From positions 182,115,802 through 182,179,801 of the forward strand of contig NC_073693.1 of NCBI RefSeq assembly GCF_029784155.1: a stretch of DNA of 64,000 nucleotides, written 5' to 3'. Shown one piece after another: positions 11,922-23,100 of this stretch; positions within the stretch are counted from its first letter, which is position 1; every line of letters begins with the position of its first letter. This stretch comes from Uranotaenia lowii. Lineage: Eukaryota; Arthropoda; Insecta; Diptera; Culicidae. The notes beneath the pieces are model-generated. The model was not told the origin of the DNA. It saw only the letters and a list, made by a program, of their open reading frames with translations, and ran no database searches. The translations under genes and the position numbers were made by a program.

Positions 11922-13407
11922 TCATTTTCCCATAACTTGATCAAATGTTGTCCGATCATTTTTTTTCAACGCTAAGCAGCCATCAGTAAGCATTTTGAAC
12001 GCATCCCGCTTGGTCTAGCGAACCTGCAATTATTTTGCATGGCCACCGGCCAAAATGATTTTTTTACCTACGCAACATTCATGAGATCCTAGTATAATAT
12101 AACTACCAAGTTGATTTTCAATCAGCCATTTAACTTCAATTAGTTTCCCATACCAGGTTTTCTGCGCATTTTACGTCATCCGGCATAAACTTTTGAGACG
12201 GAGATTTTTCCTACTTTGAATTTTGAAAGGGAGAGAGACAGAACCAAATTTTCATTTTCCCATAACTTGGTCAAATGTTGTCCGATCATTTTTTTTCAAA
12301 GCTAGGCAGCCATCAGTAAGCATTTTGAACGCATCCCGTTTGGTCTTGCATACCTGCAAATATTCTGCACGGCTACCGGCCAAAATGATTTTTTTTACCT
12401 ACGCAACATTCATGAGATCCTAGTATAATAACAAGCGAGTTGATTTTCAATCAGATATTTTACTTCAATTATTATCCCATACCAGGTTTTTTGCTCATTT
12501 TACGTCATCCGGCATAAACTTTTGAGACGGAGATTTTTCCTACTTTGAATTTTGAAAGGGAGAGAGACAGAATCAAATTTGTCATTTTCCCATAACTTGG
12601 TCAAATGTTGTCCGATCATTTTTTTTCAACGCTAAGCAGCCATCAGTAAGCATTTTGAACGCATCCCGCTTGGTCTAGCGAACCTGCAATTATTTTGCAT
12701 GGCCACCGGCCAAAATGATTTTTTTACCTATGCAGCATTCATGAGATCCTAGTATAATATAACTACCAAGTTGATTTTCAAACAGCCATTTAACTTCAAT
12801 TAGTATCCCATACCAAGTTTTCTGCGCATTTTACGTCATCCGGCATAAACTTTTGAGACGGCGATTTTTCCTGCTTTGAATTTTGAAAGGGAGAGAGACA
12901 GAATCAAATTTTCATTTTCTCATAACTTGGTCAAAAGTTGTCCGATCATTTTTTTTCAAAGCTAGGCAGCCATCAGTAAGCATTTTGAACGCATCCCGTT
13001 TGGTCTGGCACACCTGCAAATATTCTGCACGGCTACCGGCCAAAATGATTTTTTTTACCTACGCAACATTCATGAGATCCTAGTATAATATAACAACCGA
13101 GTTGATTTTCAATCAGCCATTTTACTTCAGTTATTACACCATAACATGTTTTTTGCGCATTTTTACGTCATTTGGCATCATCTTTTGAGACGCAGATTTT
13201 TCCTACTTTGATTTTTGAAAGGGAGAGAGACAGAATAAAATTTGTCATTTTCCCATAACTTGGTCAAATGTTGTCCGATCATTTTTGTTCAAAGCTAGGA
13301 AGCCATCAGTAAGCATTTTGAACGCATCCCGTTTGGTCTGGCACACCTGCAAATATTCTGCACGGCTACCGGCCAAAATGATTTTTTTTTACCTACGCAA
13401 CATTCAT

Positions 13408-14067
13408 GAGATCCTAGTATAATAACAACCGAGTTGATTTTCAATCAGCCATTTTACTTCAATTATTATTTCATACCAGGTTTTTTGCTCATTTTACGTC
13501 ATCCGGCATAAACTTTTGAGGTGGAGATTTTTCCTACTTTGAATTTTGAAAGGGAGAGAGACAGAATCAAATTTGTCATTTTCCCATAACTTGGTCAAAT
13601 GATGTCCGATCATTTTTTTTCAACGCTAAGCAGCCATCAGTAAGCATTTTGAACGCATCCCGTTTGGTCTGGCACACCTGCAAATATTCTGCATGGCCAC
13701 CGGCCAAAATGATTTTTTTACCTACGCAGCATTCATGAGATCCTAGTATAATATAACTACCAAGTTGATTTTCAATCAGCCATTTAACTTCAATTATTAT
13801 CCCTTACCAGGTTTTCTGCGCATTTTACGTCATCCGGCATAAACTTTTGAGACGGCGATTTCTCCTACTTTGAATTTTGAAAGGGAGAGAGACAGAATCA
13901 AATTTTCATTTTCCCATAACTTGGTCAAATGTTGTCCGATCATTTTTTTTTCAAAGCAAGGCAGCCATCAGTAAGCATTTTGAACGCATCCCGTTTGGTC
14001 TAGCGAACCTGCAATTATTTTGCATGGCCACCGGCCAAAATGATTTTTTTACCTACGCAACATTCAT
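13408..14067 (+). repeat. Pair of reciprocal chimeric monomers
   Basis: Monomer 13,408-13,736 is class 3 with a B start (CAACGCTAAG), an A centre (GGTCTGGCACACC, AAATATTCTGCA) and a B end (TGGCCACCGG). The next monomer, 13,737-14,067, is class 1 with an A start (CAAAGCAAGG) that switches to B at GGTCTAGCGAACC. The same pair is found at 22,564-23,223. Neighbouring monomers have evidently exchanged tail segments. Confidence 0.78.
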
Positions 14068-15368
14068 GAGATCCTAGTATAATAACAACCGAGTTGATTT
14101 TCAATCAGCCATTTTACTTCAATTATTATCCCATACCAGGTTTTTTGCTCATTTTACGTCATCCGGCATAAACTTTTGAGACGGAGATTTTTCCTACTTT
14201 GAATTTTGAAAGGGAGAGAGACAGAATCAAATTTGTCATTTTCCCATAACTTGGTCAAAAGTTGTCCGATCATTTTTTTTCAACGCTAAGCAGCCATCAG
14301 TAAGCATTTTGAACGCATCCCGTTTGGTCTGGCACACCTGCAAATATTCTGCACGGCTACCGGCCAAAATGATTTTTTTTTACCTACGCAACATTCATGA
14401 GATCCTAGTATAATATAACAACCGAGTTGATTTTCAACCAGCCATTTTACTTCAGTTATTATCCCACACCATTTGGCATCATCTTTTGAGACGGAGATTT
14501 TTCCTACTTTGAATTTTGAAAGGGAGAGAGACAGAATAAAATTTGTCATTTTCCCATAACTTGGTCAAATGTTGTCCGATCATTTTTGTTCAAAGCTAGG
14601 AAGCCATCAGTAAGCATTTTGAACGCATCCTGTTTGGTCTGGCACACCTGCAAATATTCTGCACGGCTACCTGCCAAAATGATTTTTTTTTACCTACGCA
14701 ACATTCATGAGGTCCTAGTATAATAACAACCGAGTTGATTTTCAATCAGCCATTTTACTTCAATTATTATCCCATACCAGCTTTTTTGCTCATTTTACGT
14801 CATCCGGCATAAACTTTTGAGACGGAGATTTTTCCTACTTTGAATTTTGAAAGGGAGAGAGACAGAATAAAATTTGTCATTTTCCCATAACTTGGTCAAA
14901 TGTTGTCCGATCATTTTTTTTCAACGCTAAGCAGCCATCAGTAAGCATTTTAAACGCATCCCGCTTGGTCTAGCGAACCTGCAATTATTTTGCTTGGCCA
15001 CCGGCCAAAATGATTTTTTTACCTACGCAGCATTCATGAGATCCTAGTATAATATAACTACCAAGTTGATTTTGAATCAGCCATTTAACTTCAATTAGTA
15101 TCCCATACCATGTTTTCTGCGCATTTTACGTCATCCGGCATAAACTTTTGAGACGGCGATTTTTCCTACTTTGAATTTTGAAAGGGAGAGAGACAGAATC
15201 AAATTTTCATTTTCCCATAACTTGGTCAAATGTTGTTCGATCATTTTTTTTCAAAGCTAGGCAGCCATCAGTAAGCATTTTGAACGCATCCCGTTTGGTC
15301 TGGCACACCTGCAAATATTCTGCACGGCTACGGGCCAAAATGTTTTTTTTTACCTACGCAACATTCAT

Positions 15369-17354
15369 GAGATCCTAGTATAATAACAAGCGAGTTGATT
15401 ATCAATCAGATATTTTACTTTAATTATTATCCCATACCAGGTTTTTTGCTCTTCTTACGTCATCCGGCATAAACTTTTGAGACGGAGATTTTTCCTACTT
15501 TGAATTTTGAAAGGGAGAGAGACAGAATCAAATTTGTCATTTTCCCATAACTTGGTCAAATGTTGTCCGATCATTTTTTTTCAACGCTAAGCAGCCATCA
15601 GTAAGCATTTTGAACGCATCCCGCTTGGTCTAGCGAACCTGCAATTATTTTGCATGGCCACCGGCCAAAATGATTATTTTACCTACGCAGCATTCATGAG
15701 ATCCTCGTATAATATAACTACCAAGTTGATTTTCAATCAGCCATTTAACTTCAATTTGTATCCCATACCAGGTTTTCTGCGCATTTTACGTCATCCGGCA
15801 TAAACTTTTGAGACGGCGATTTTTCCTGCTTTGAATTTTGAAAGGGAGAGAGACAGAATCAAATTTTCATTTTCCCATAACTTGGTCAAAAGTTGTCCGA
15901 TCATTTTGTTTCAAAGCTAGGCAGCCATCAGTAACCATTTTGAACGCATCCCGTTTGGTCTGGCACACCTGCAAATATTCTGCACGGCTACCGGCCGAAA
16001 TGATTTTTTTTACCTACGCAACATACATGAGATCCTAGTATAATATAACAACCGAGTTGATTTTCAATCAGCCATTTTACTTCAGTTATTACACCATAAC
16101 AGGTTTTCTGCGCATTTTACGTCATCCGGCATAAACTTTTGAGACGCAGATTTTTCCTACTTTGATTTTTGAAAGGGAGAGAGACAGAATCAAATTTGTC
16201 ATTTTCCCATAACTTGGTCAAATGTTGTCCGATCATTTTTTTTTCAAAGCTAGGCAGCCATCAGTAAGCATTTTGAACGCATCCCGTTTGGTCTGGCACA
16301 CCTGCAAATATTCTGCACGGCTACCGGCCAAAATGTTTTTTTTTACCTACGCAACATTCATGAGATCCTAGTATAATAACAAGCGAGTTGATTATCAATC
16401 AGATATTTTACTTTAATTATTATCCCATACCAGGTTTTTTGCTCTTTTTACGTCATCCGGCATAAACTTTTGAGACGGAGATTTTTCCTACTTTGAATTT
16501 TGAAAGGGAGAGAGACAGAATCAAATTTTCATTTTCCCATAACTTGGTTAAATGTTGTCCGATCATTTTTTTTCAACGCTAAGCAGCCATCAGTAAGCAT
16601 TTTGAACGCATCCCGCTTGGTCTAGCGAACCTGCAATTATTTTGCATGGCCACCGGCCAACATGATTTTTTTACCTACGCAGCATTCATGAGATCCTAGT
16701 ATAATATAACTACCAAGTTGATTTTCAATCAGCCATTTAACTTCAATTAGTATCCCATACCAGGTTTTCTGAGCATTTTACGTCATCCGGCATAAACTTT
16801 TGAGACGGCGATTTTTCCTGCTTTGAATTTTGAAAGGGAGAGAGACAGAATCAAATTTTCATTTTCCCATAACTTGGTCAAAAGTTGTCCGATCATTTTT
16901 TTTTCAAAGCTAGGCAGCCATCAGTAAGCATTTTGAACGCATCCCGTTTGGTCTGGCACACCTGCAAATATTCTGCACGGCTACCGGCCAAAATGATTTT
17001 TTTTACCTACGCAACATTCATGAGATCCTAGTATAATATAACAACCGAGTTGATTTTCAATCAGCCATTTTACTTCAGTTATTACACCATACCATGTTTT
17101 TTGCGCATTTTTACGTCATTTGGCATCATCTTTTGAGACGCAGATTTTTCCTACTTTGACTTTTGAAAGGGAGAGAGACAGAATAAAATTTGTCATTTTC
17201 CCATAACTTGGTCAAATGTTGTCCGATCATTTTTGTTCAAAGCTAGGAAGCCATCAGTAAGCATTTTGAACGCATCCCGTTTGGTCTGGCACACCTGCAA
17301 ATATTCTGCACGGCTACCGGCCAAAATGATTTTTTTTACCTACGCAACATTCAT
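15369..17354 (+). repeat. Tandem duplication of a 993 bp trimer
   Basis: Units 15,369-16,361 and 16,362-17,354 each run class 3-1-2. Both begin with the unusual AATAACAAGCGAG, GATTATCAATCAGAT and ACTTTAATT variants. The second HOR copy has only one such unit, starting at 24,523. The class 2 monomer of the first unit carries a class 1 patch at about 16,100-16,140 (AGGTTTTCTGCGCA, CCGGCATAAAC) before returning to GACGCAG. Confidence 0.83.
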
Positions 17355-17696
17355 GAGATCCTAGTATAATAACAACCGAGTTGATTTTCAATCAGCCATT
17401 TTACTTCAATTATTATCCCATACCAGGTTTTTTGCTCATTTTACGTCATCCGGCATAAACTTTCGAGACGGAGATTTTTCCTACTTTGAATTTTGAAAGG
17501 GAGAGAGACAGAATCAAATTTGTCATTTTCCCATAACTTGGTCAAATGTTGTCCGATCATTTTTTTTCAACTCTAAGCAGCCATCAGGAAGCATTTTGAA
17601 CGCTTCCCGTTTGGTCTGGCACACCTGCAAATATTCTGCACGGCTACCGGCCAAAATGATTTTTTTTACCTACGCAACATTCATGAGATCCTAGTA

Positions 17697-17719
17697 CACT
17701 GAGGTTTTTTTTTACGCGG
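17697..17719 (+). repeat. Left terminal inverted repeat of element 1
   Basis: CACTGAGG followed by nine T and ACGCGG; an exact reverse complement of 18,831-18,853. Its last 15 bases also form a local hairpin with 17,729-17,743 (loop TATTTGGTC), so this end can fold on itself as well as pair with the far end. Confidence 0.93.
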
Positions 17720-17759
17720 TATTTGGTCCCGCGTAAAAAAAAACCCGCGTAAAAAAAAA

Positions 17760-17890
17760 CCGCGTTAATTCGAAAATCCGCGTAAAAAAAAACCGCGTTA
17801 ATTCGAAAATCCGCGTAAAAAAAAACCGCGTTAATTCGAAAATCCGCGTAAAAAAAACCTCGTTAATTCGAAAATCCATGTAAAAAAAAT
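17760..17890 (+). repeat. 33 bp subterminal repeats, left block
   Basis: Four units start at 17,760, 17,793, 17,826 and 17,858. Each is CCGCGTTAATTCGAAAAT followed by CCGCGT and eight or nine A. The fourth has decayed (CCTCG, CCATG). The unit length is divisible by three, so the minus strand stays open as an 11-residue periodic peptide that should not be read as a gene. Confidence 0.9.
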
Positions 17891-18031
17891 CCATTTTAAT
17901 TAAAAAGTTCAAACAAAACAGCACGTTACTAAAAAAACGCGTAAGAACCATGATTATTTAAAAATTTGCGTACAATGATAGTTTATTTTTAAGATAAAAA
18001 ACAAAATCAATTAGATTAATAGAATAGTAGG

Positions 18032-18612
18032 GTCTCAGGTCTCATGTTCCATGTCTCAGGTCTTAGGTTTCATGTCTCAGGTCTCATGTTCCATGTCTCA
18101 GGTCTCATGTCTCATGTCTCATGTCTCATGTCTCAGGTCTCAGGTCTCATGTCTCAGGTCACATGTCTCATGTCTCAGGTTTCAGGTCTCAGGTCTCATG
18201 TCTCAGGTCTCATGTCTCATGTCTCATGTCTCAGGTCTCAGGTCTCATGTCTCATGTCTCATGACTCATGTCTCATGTCTCAGGTCTCATGTCTCATGTC
18301 TCATGTCTCATGTCTCATGTCTCAGGTCTCAGGTCTCATGTCTCAGGTCACATGTCTCATGTCTCATGTCTCAAGTCTCAGGTCTCATGTCTCATGTCTC
18401 ATGGCTCATGTCTCATGTCTCAGGTCTCATGTCTCATGTCTCAGGTCACATGTCTCATGTCTCAGGTTTCAGGTCTCAGGTCTCATGTCTCATGTCTCAG
18501 GTCTCATGTCTCATGTCTCATGTCTCAGGTCTCAGGTCTCATGTCTCATGGCTCATGGCTCATGTCTCAGGTCTCATGTCTCAGGTTTCAGGTCTCAGGT
18601 CTCATGTATCAC
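18032..18612 (+). repeat. Heptamer minisatellite, 83 copies of GTCTCAT/GTCTCAG
   Basis: The 581 bp divide exactly into 83 heptamers with no frame-breaking indel. Almost all are GTCTCAT or GTCTCAG. Rarer forms (GTTCCAT, GTCACAT, GTTTCAG, GACTCAT, GGCTCAT, GTCTCAA) are single substitutions or close to it. GTCACAT occurs at 18,158, 18,347 and 18,445, with similar neighbours, so longer blocks were copied within the array. The heptamer has no stop codon in any forward frame, so all three frames translate to the same seven-residue period (VSCLMSH or VSGLRSQ). That explains the overlapping open frames up to 213 residues; I do not call them genes. Confidence 0.95.
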
Positions 18613-18703
18613 GTTCTTAGTCCCAGAGCTAAGATTTTCCCAACTACAAAAAGATTCTAAGTGTTTTCCTTTGAAAAAGTCTTAGAATATTTTCTCTGAA
18701 AAA

Positions 18704-18830
18704 CCGCGTTAATTCGAAAATCCGCGTAAAAAAAAACCGCGTTAATTCGAAAATCCGCGTAAAAAAAAACCGCGTAAATTCGAAAATCCGCGTAAAAAAA
18801 GCCGCGTAAAAAAAAACCGTGTAAAAAAAA
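18704..18830 (+). repeat. 33 bp subterminal repeats, right block
   Basis: Units start at 18,704, 18,737 and 18,770, then break into shorter CCGCGT-plus-A-tract pieces up to the right terminus. They have the same orientation as the left block although the termini are inverted, so the element is not a simple long palindrome. Confidence 0.88.
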
Positions 18831-18853
18831 CCGCGTAAAAAAAAACCTCAGTG
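18831..18853 (-). repeat. Right terminal inverted repeat of element 1
   Basis: CCGCGT, nine A, CCTCAGTG; an exact reverse complement of 17,697-17,719, followed by the duplicated TA. Confidence 0.93.
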
Positions 18854-20152
18854 TATAATAACAACCGAGTTGATTTTCAATCAGCCATTTAACTTCAGTT
18901 ATTATCCCATACCATGTACTTTGCGCATTTTTACGTCATTTGGCATCATCTTTTGAGACGCAGATTTTTCCTACTTTAAATTTTGAAAGGGAGAGAGACA
19001 GAATCAAATTTTCATTTTCCCATAACTCGGTCAAATGTTGTCCGATCATTTTTTTTTCAAAGCTAGGCAGCCATCAGTAAGCATTTTGAACGCATCCCGT
19101 TTGGTCTGGCACACCTGCAAATATTCTGCACGGCTACCGGTCAAAATGATTTTTTTTTACCTACGCAACATTCATGAGATCCTAGTATAATATAACAACC
19201 GAGTTGATTTTCAATCAGCCATTTTACATCAGTTGTTATCCCACACCAGGTTTTTTGCTCATTTTACGTCATCCGGCATAAACTTTTGAGACGGAGATTT
19301 TTCCTACTTTGAATTTTGAAAGGGAGAGAGACAGAATCAAATTTGTCATTTTCCCATAACTTGGTCAAATGTTGTCCGATCATTTTTTTTCAACGCTAAG
19401 CAGCCATCAGTAAGCATTTTGAACGCATCCCGCTTGGTCTAGCGAACCTGCAATTATTTTGCATTGCCACCGGCCAAAATGATTTTTTTTACCTACGCAG
19501 CATTCATGAGATCCTAGTATAATATAACTACCAAGTTGATTTTCAATCAGCCATTTTACTTCTGTTATTATCCCATACCATGTTTTTGCGCATTTTTACG
19601 TCATTTGGCATCATCTTTTGAGACGCAGATTTTTCCTACTTTGATTTTTGAAAGGGAGAGAGACAGAATCAAATTTGTCATTTTCCCATAACTTGGTCAA
19701 ATGTTGTCCGATCATTTTTGTTCAAAGCTAGGAAGCCATCAGTAAGCATTTTGAACGCATCCCGTTTGGTCTGGCACACCTGCAAATATTCTGCACGGCT
19801 ACCGGCCAAAATGATTTTTTTTACCTACGCAACATTCATGAGATCCTAGTATAATATAACAACCGAGTTGATTTTCAATCAGCCATTTTACTTCAGTTAT
19901 TATCCCATACCATGTTTTTTGCGCATTTTTACGTCATTTGGCATCATCTTTTGAGACGCAGATTTTTCTTACTTTGATTTTTGAAAGGGAGAGAGACAGA
20001 ATAAAATTTGTTATTTTCCCATAACTTGGTCAAATGTTGTCCGATCATTTTTTTTCAACGCTAAGCAGCCATCAGTAAGCATTTTGAACGCATCCCGTTT
20101 GGTCTGGCACACCTGCAAATATTCTGCACGGCTACCGGCCAAAATGATTTTT

Positions 20153-23100
20153 TTTACCCACGCAACATTCATGAGATCCTAGTATAATAACAACCGAGTT
20201 GATTTTCAATCAGCCATTTTACTTCAATTATTATCCCATACCAGGTTTTTTGCTCATTTTACGTCATCCGGCATAAACTTTTGAGACGGAGGTTTTTCCT
20301 ACTTTGAATTTTGAAAGGGAGAGAGACAGAATCAAATTTGTCATTTTCCCATAACTTGATCAAGTGTTGTCCGATCATTTTTTTTCAACGCTAAGCAGCC
20401 ATCAGTAAGCATTTTGAACGCATCCCGCTTGGTCTAGCGAACCTGCAATTATTTTGCATGGCCACCGGCCAAAATGATTTTTTTACCTACGCAACATTCA
20501 TGAGATCCTAGTATAATATAACTACCAAGTTGATTTTCAATCAGCCATTTAACTTCAATTAGTTTCCCATACCAGGTTTTCTGCGCATTTTACGTCATCC
20601 GGCATAAACTTTTGAGACGGAGATTTTTCCTACTTTGAATTTTGAAAGGGAGAGAGACAGAATCAAATTTTCATTTTCCCATAACTTGGTCAAATGTTGT
20701 CCGATCATTTTTTTTCAAAGCTAGGCAGCCATCAGTAAGCATTTTGAACGCATCCCGTTTGGTCTTGCATACCTGCAAATATTCTGCACGGCTACCGGCC
20801 AAAATGATTTTTTTTACCTACGCAACATTCATGAGATCCTAGTATAATAACAAGCGAGTTGATTTTCAATCAGATATTTTACTTCAATTATTATCCCATA
20901 CCAGGTTTTTTGTTCATTTTACGTCATCCGGCATAAACTTTTGAGACGGAGATTTTTCCTACTTTGAATTTTGAAAGGGAGAGAGCCAGAATCAAATTTG
21001 TCATCCGGCATAAACTTTTGAGACGGAGGTTTTTCCTACTTTGAATTTTGAAAGGGAGAGAGACAGAATCAAATTTGTCATTTTCCCATAACTTGATCAA
21101 ATGTTGTCCGATCATTTTTTTTCAACGCTAAGCAGCCATCAGTAAGCATTTTGAACGCATCCCGCTTGGTCTAGCGAACCTGCAATTATTTTGCATGGCC
21201 ACCGGCCAAAATGATTTTTTTACCTACGCAACATTCATGAGATCCTAGTATAATATAACTACCAAGTTGATTTTCAATCAGCCATTTAACTTCAATTAGT
21301 TTCCCATACCAGGTTTTCTGCGCATTTTACGTCATCCGGCATAAACTTTTGAGACGGAGATTTTTCCTACTTTGAATTTTGAAAGGGAGAGAGACAGAAT
21401 CAAATTTTCATTTTCCCATAACTTGGTCAAATGTTGTCCGATCATTTTTTTTCAAAGCTAGGCAGCCATCAGTAAGCATTTTGAACGCATCCCGTTTGGT
21501 CTTGCATACCTGCAAATATTCTGCACGGCTACCGGCCAAAATGATTTTTTTTACCTACGCAACATTCATGAGATCCTAGTATAATAACAAGCGAGTTGAT
21601 TTTCAATCAGATATTTTACTTCAATTATTATCCCATACCAGGTTTTTTGCTCATTTTACGTCATCCGGCATAAACTTTTGAGACGGAGATTTTTCCTACT
21701 TTGAATTTTGAAAGGGAGAGAGACAGAATCAAATTTGTCATTTTCCCATAACTTGGTCAAATGTTGTCCGATCATTTTTTTTCAACGCTAAGCAGCCATC
21801 AGTAAGCATTTTGAACGCATCCCGCTTGGTCTAGCGAACCTGCAATTATTTTGCATGGCCACCGGCCAAAATGATTTTTTTACCTATGCAGCATTCATGA
21901 GATCCTAGTATAATATAACTACCAAGTTGATTTTCAAACAGCCATTTAACTTCAATTAGTATCCCATACCAAGTTTTCTGCGCATTTTACGTCATCCGGC
22001 ATAAACTTTTGAGACGGCGATTTTTCCTGCTTTGAATTTTGAAAGGGAGAGAGACAGAATCAAATTTTCATTTTCTCATAACTTGGTCAAAAGTTGTCCG
22101 ATCATTTTTTTTCAAAGCTAGGCAGCCATCAGTAAGCATTTTGAACGCATCCCGTTTGGTCTGGCACACCTGCAAATATTCTGCACGGCTACCGGCCAAA
22201 ATGATTTTTTTTACCTACGCAACATTCATGAGATCCTAGTATAATATAACAACCGAGTTGATTTTCAATCAGCCATTTTACTTCAGTTATTACACCATAA
22301 CATGTTTTTTGCGCATTTTTACGTCATTTGGCATCATCTTTTGAGACGCAGATTTTTCCTACTTTGATTTTTGAAAGGGAGAGAGACAGAATAAAATTTG
22401 TCATTTTCCCATAACTTGGTCAAATGTTGTCCGATCATTTTTGTTCAAAGCTAGGAAGCCATCAGTAAGCATTTTGAACGCATCCCGTTTGGTCTGGCAC
22501 ACCTGCAAATATTCTGCACGGCTACCGGCCAAAATGATTTTTTTTTACCTACGCAACATTCATGAGATCCTAGTATAATAACAACCGAGTTGATTTTCAA
22601 TCAGCCATTTTACTTCAATTATTATTTCATACCAGGTTTTTTGCTCATTTTACGTCATCCGGCATAAACTTTTGAGGTGGAGATTTTTCCTACTTTGAAT
22701 TTTGAAAGGGAGAGAGACAGAATCAAATTTGTCATTTTCCCATAACTTGGTCAAATGATGTCCGATCATTTTTTTTCAACGCTAAGCAGCCATCAGTAAG
22801 CATTTTGAACGCATCCCGTTTGGTCTGGCACACCTGCAAATATTCTGCATGGCCACCGGCCAAAATGATTTTTTTACCTACGCAGCATTCATGAGATCCT
22901 AGTATAATATAACTACCAAGTTGATTTTCAATCAGCCATTTAACTTCAATTATTATCCCTTACCAGGTTTTCTGCGCATTTTACGTCATCCGGCATAAAC
23001 TTTTGAGACGGCGATTTCTCCTACTTTGAATTTTGAAAGGGAGAGAGACAGAATCAAATTTTCATTTTCCCATAACTTGGTCAAATGTTGTCCGATCATT

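Larger units (their letters stand above)
17697..18853. mobile_element. Non-autonomous TA-target DNA transposon with captured heptamer array
   Basis: This 1,157 bp insert interrupts a monomer at CTAGTA/TAATAAC. Terminal inverted repeats of 23 bp are perfect: CACTGAGG, nine T, ACGCGG. The target TA is duplicated (17,695-17,696 and 18,854-18,855); removing the element and one TA restores the standard CCTAGTATAATAAC. TA duplication with CACTG-type ends is typical of Tc1/mariner-like elements, but the family cannot be confirmed without a transposase, and none is present. Interior, left to right: a 15 bp hairpin, four 33 bp subterminal repeats, ~140 bp of unique AT-rich sequence, 83 heptamers, ~90 bp unique, and more 33 bp repeats. 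Reading frames inside are repeat artefacts. Confidence 0.9.
10997..20152 (+). repeat. ~8 kb HOR unit, copy 1, interrupted by a mobile element
   Basis: Matches the region starting at 20,153 at a constant offset of 9,156 bp up to ~14.5 kb, then at slightly smaller offsets. It contains a three-monomer tandem duplication (15,369-17,354) and the TA-flanked element at 17,697-18,853. Without the element it is about 8.0 kb, or 24 monomers. Shared private features with copy 2 include the 77 bp internal duplication, GAGAGAGCCAG, the GAGGTGGAG variant and a 24 bp deletion (CCCACACCATTTGG). Confidence 0.87.

Noticed and set aside
17712..17951. 79-residue minus-strand frame with an 11-residue period
   Set aside because: It is the translation of the 33 bp subterminal repeats of the mobile element.
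18044..18685. Overlapping 213, 189 and 130 residue frames in the heptamer array
   Set aside because: A stop-free 7 bp repeat is open in all three forward frames by necessity. The translation is a monotonous heptapeptide with no start context or domain.
17697..18853. Bacterial insertion sequence or integron-like element
   Set aside because: TA duplication, homopolymer-rich CACTG termini, no coding capacity and the eukaryotic satellite context fit a non-autonomous eukaryotic DNA transposon instead.
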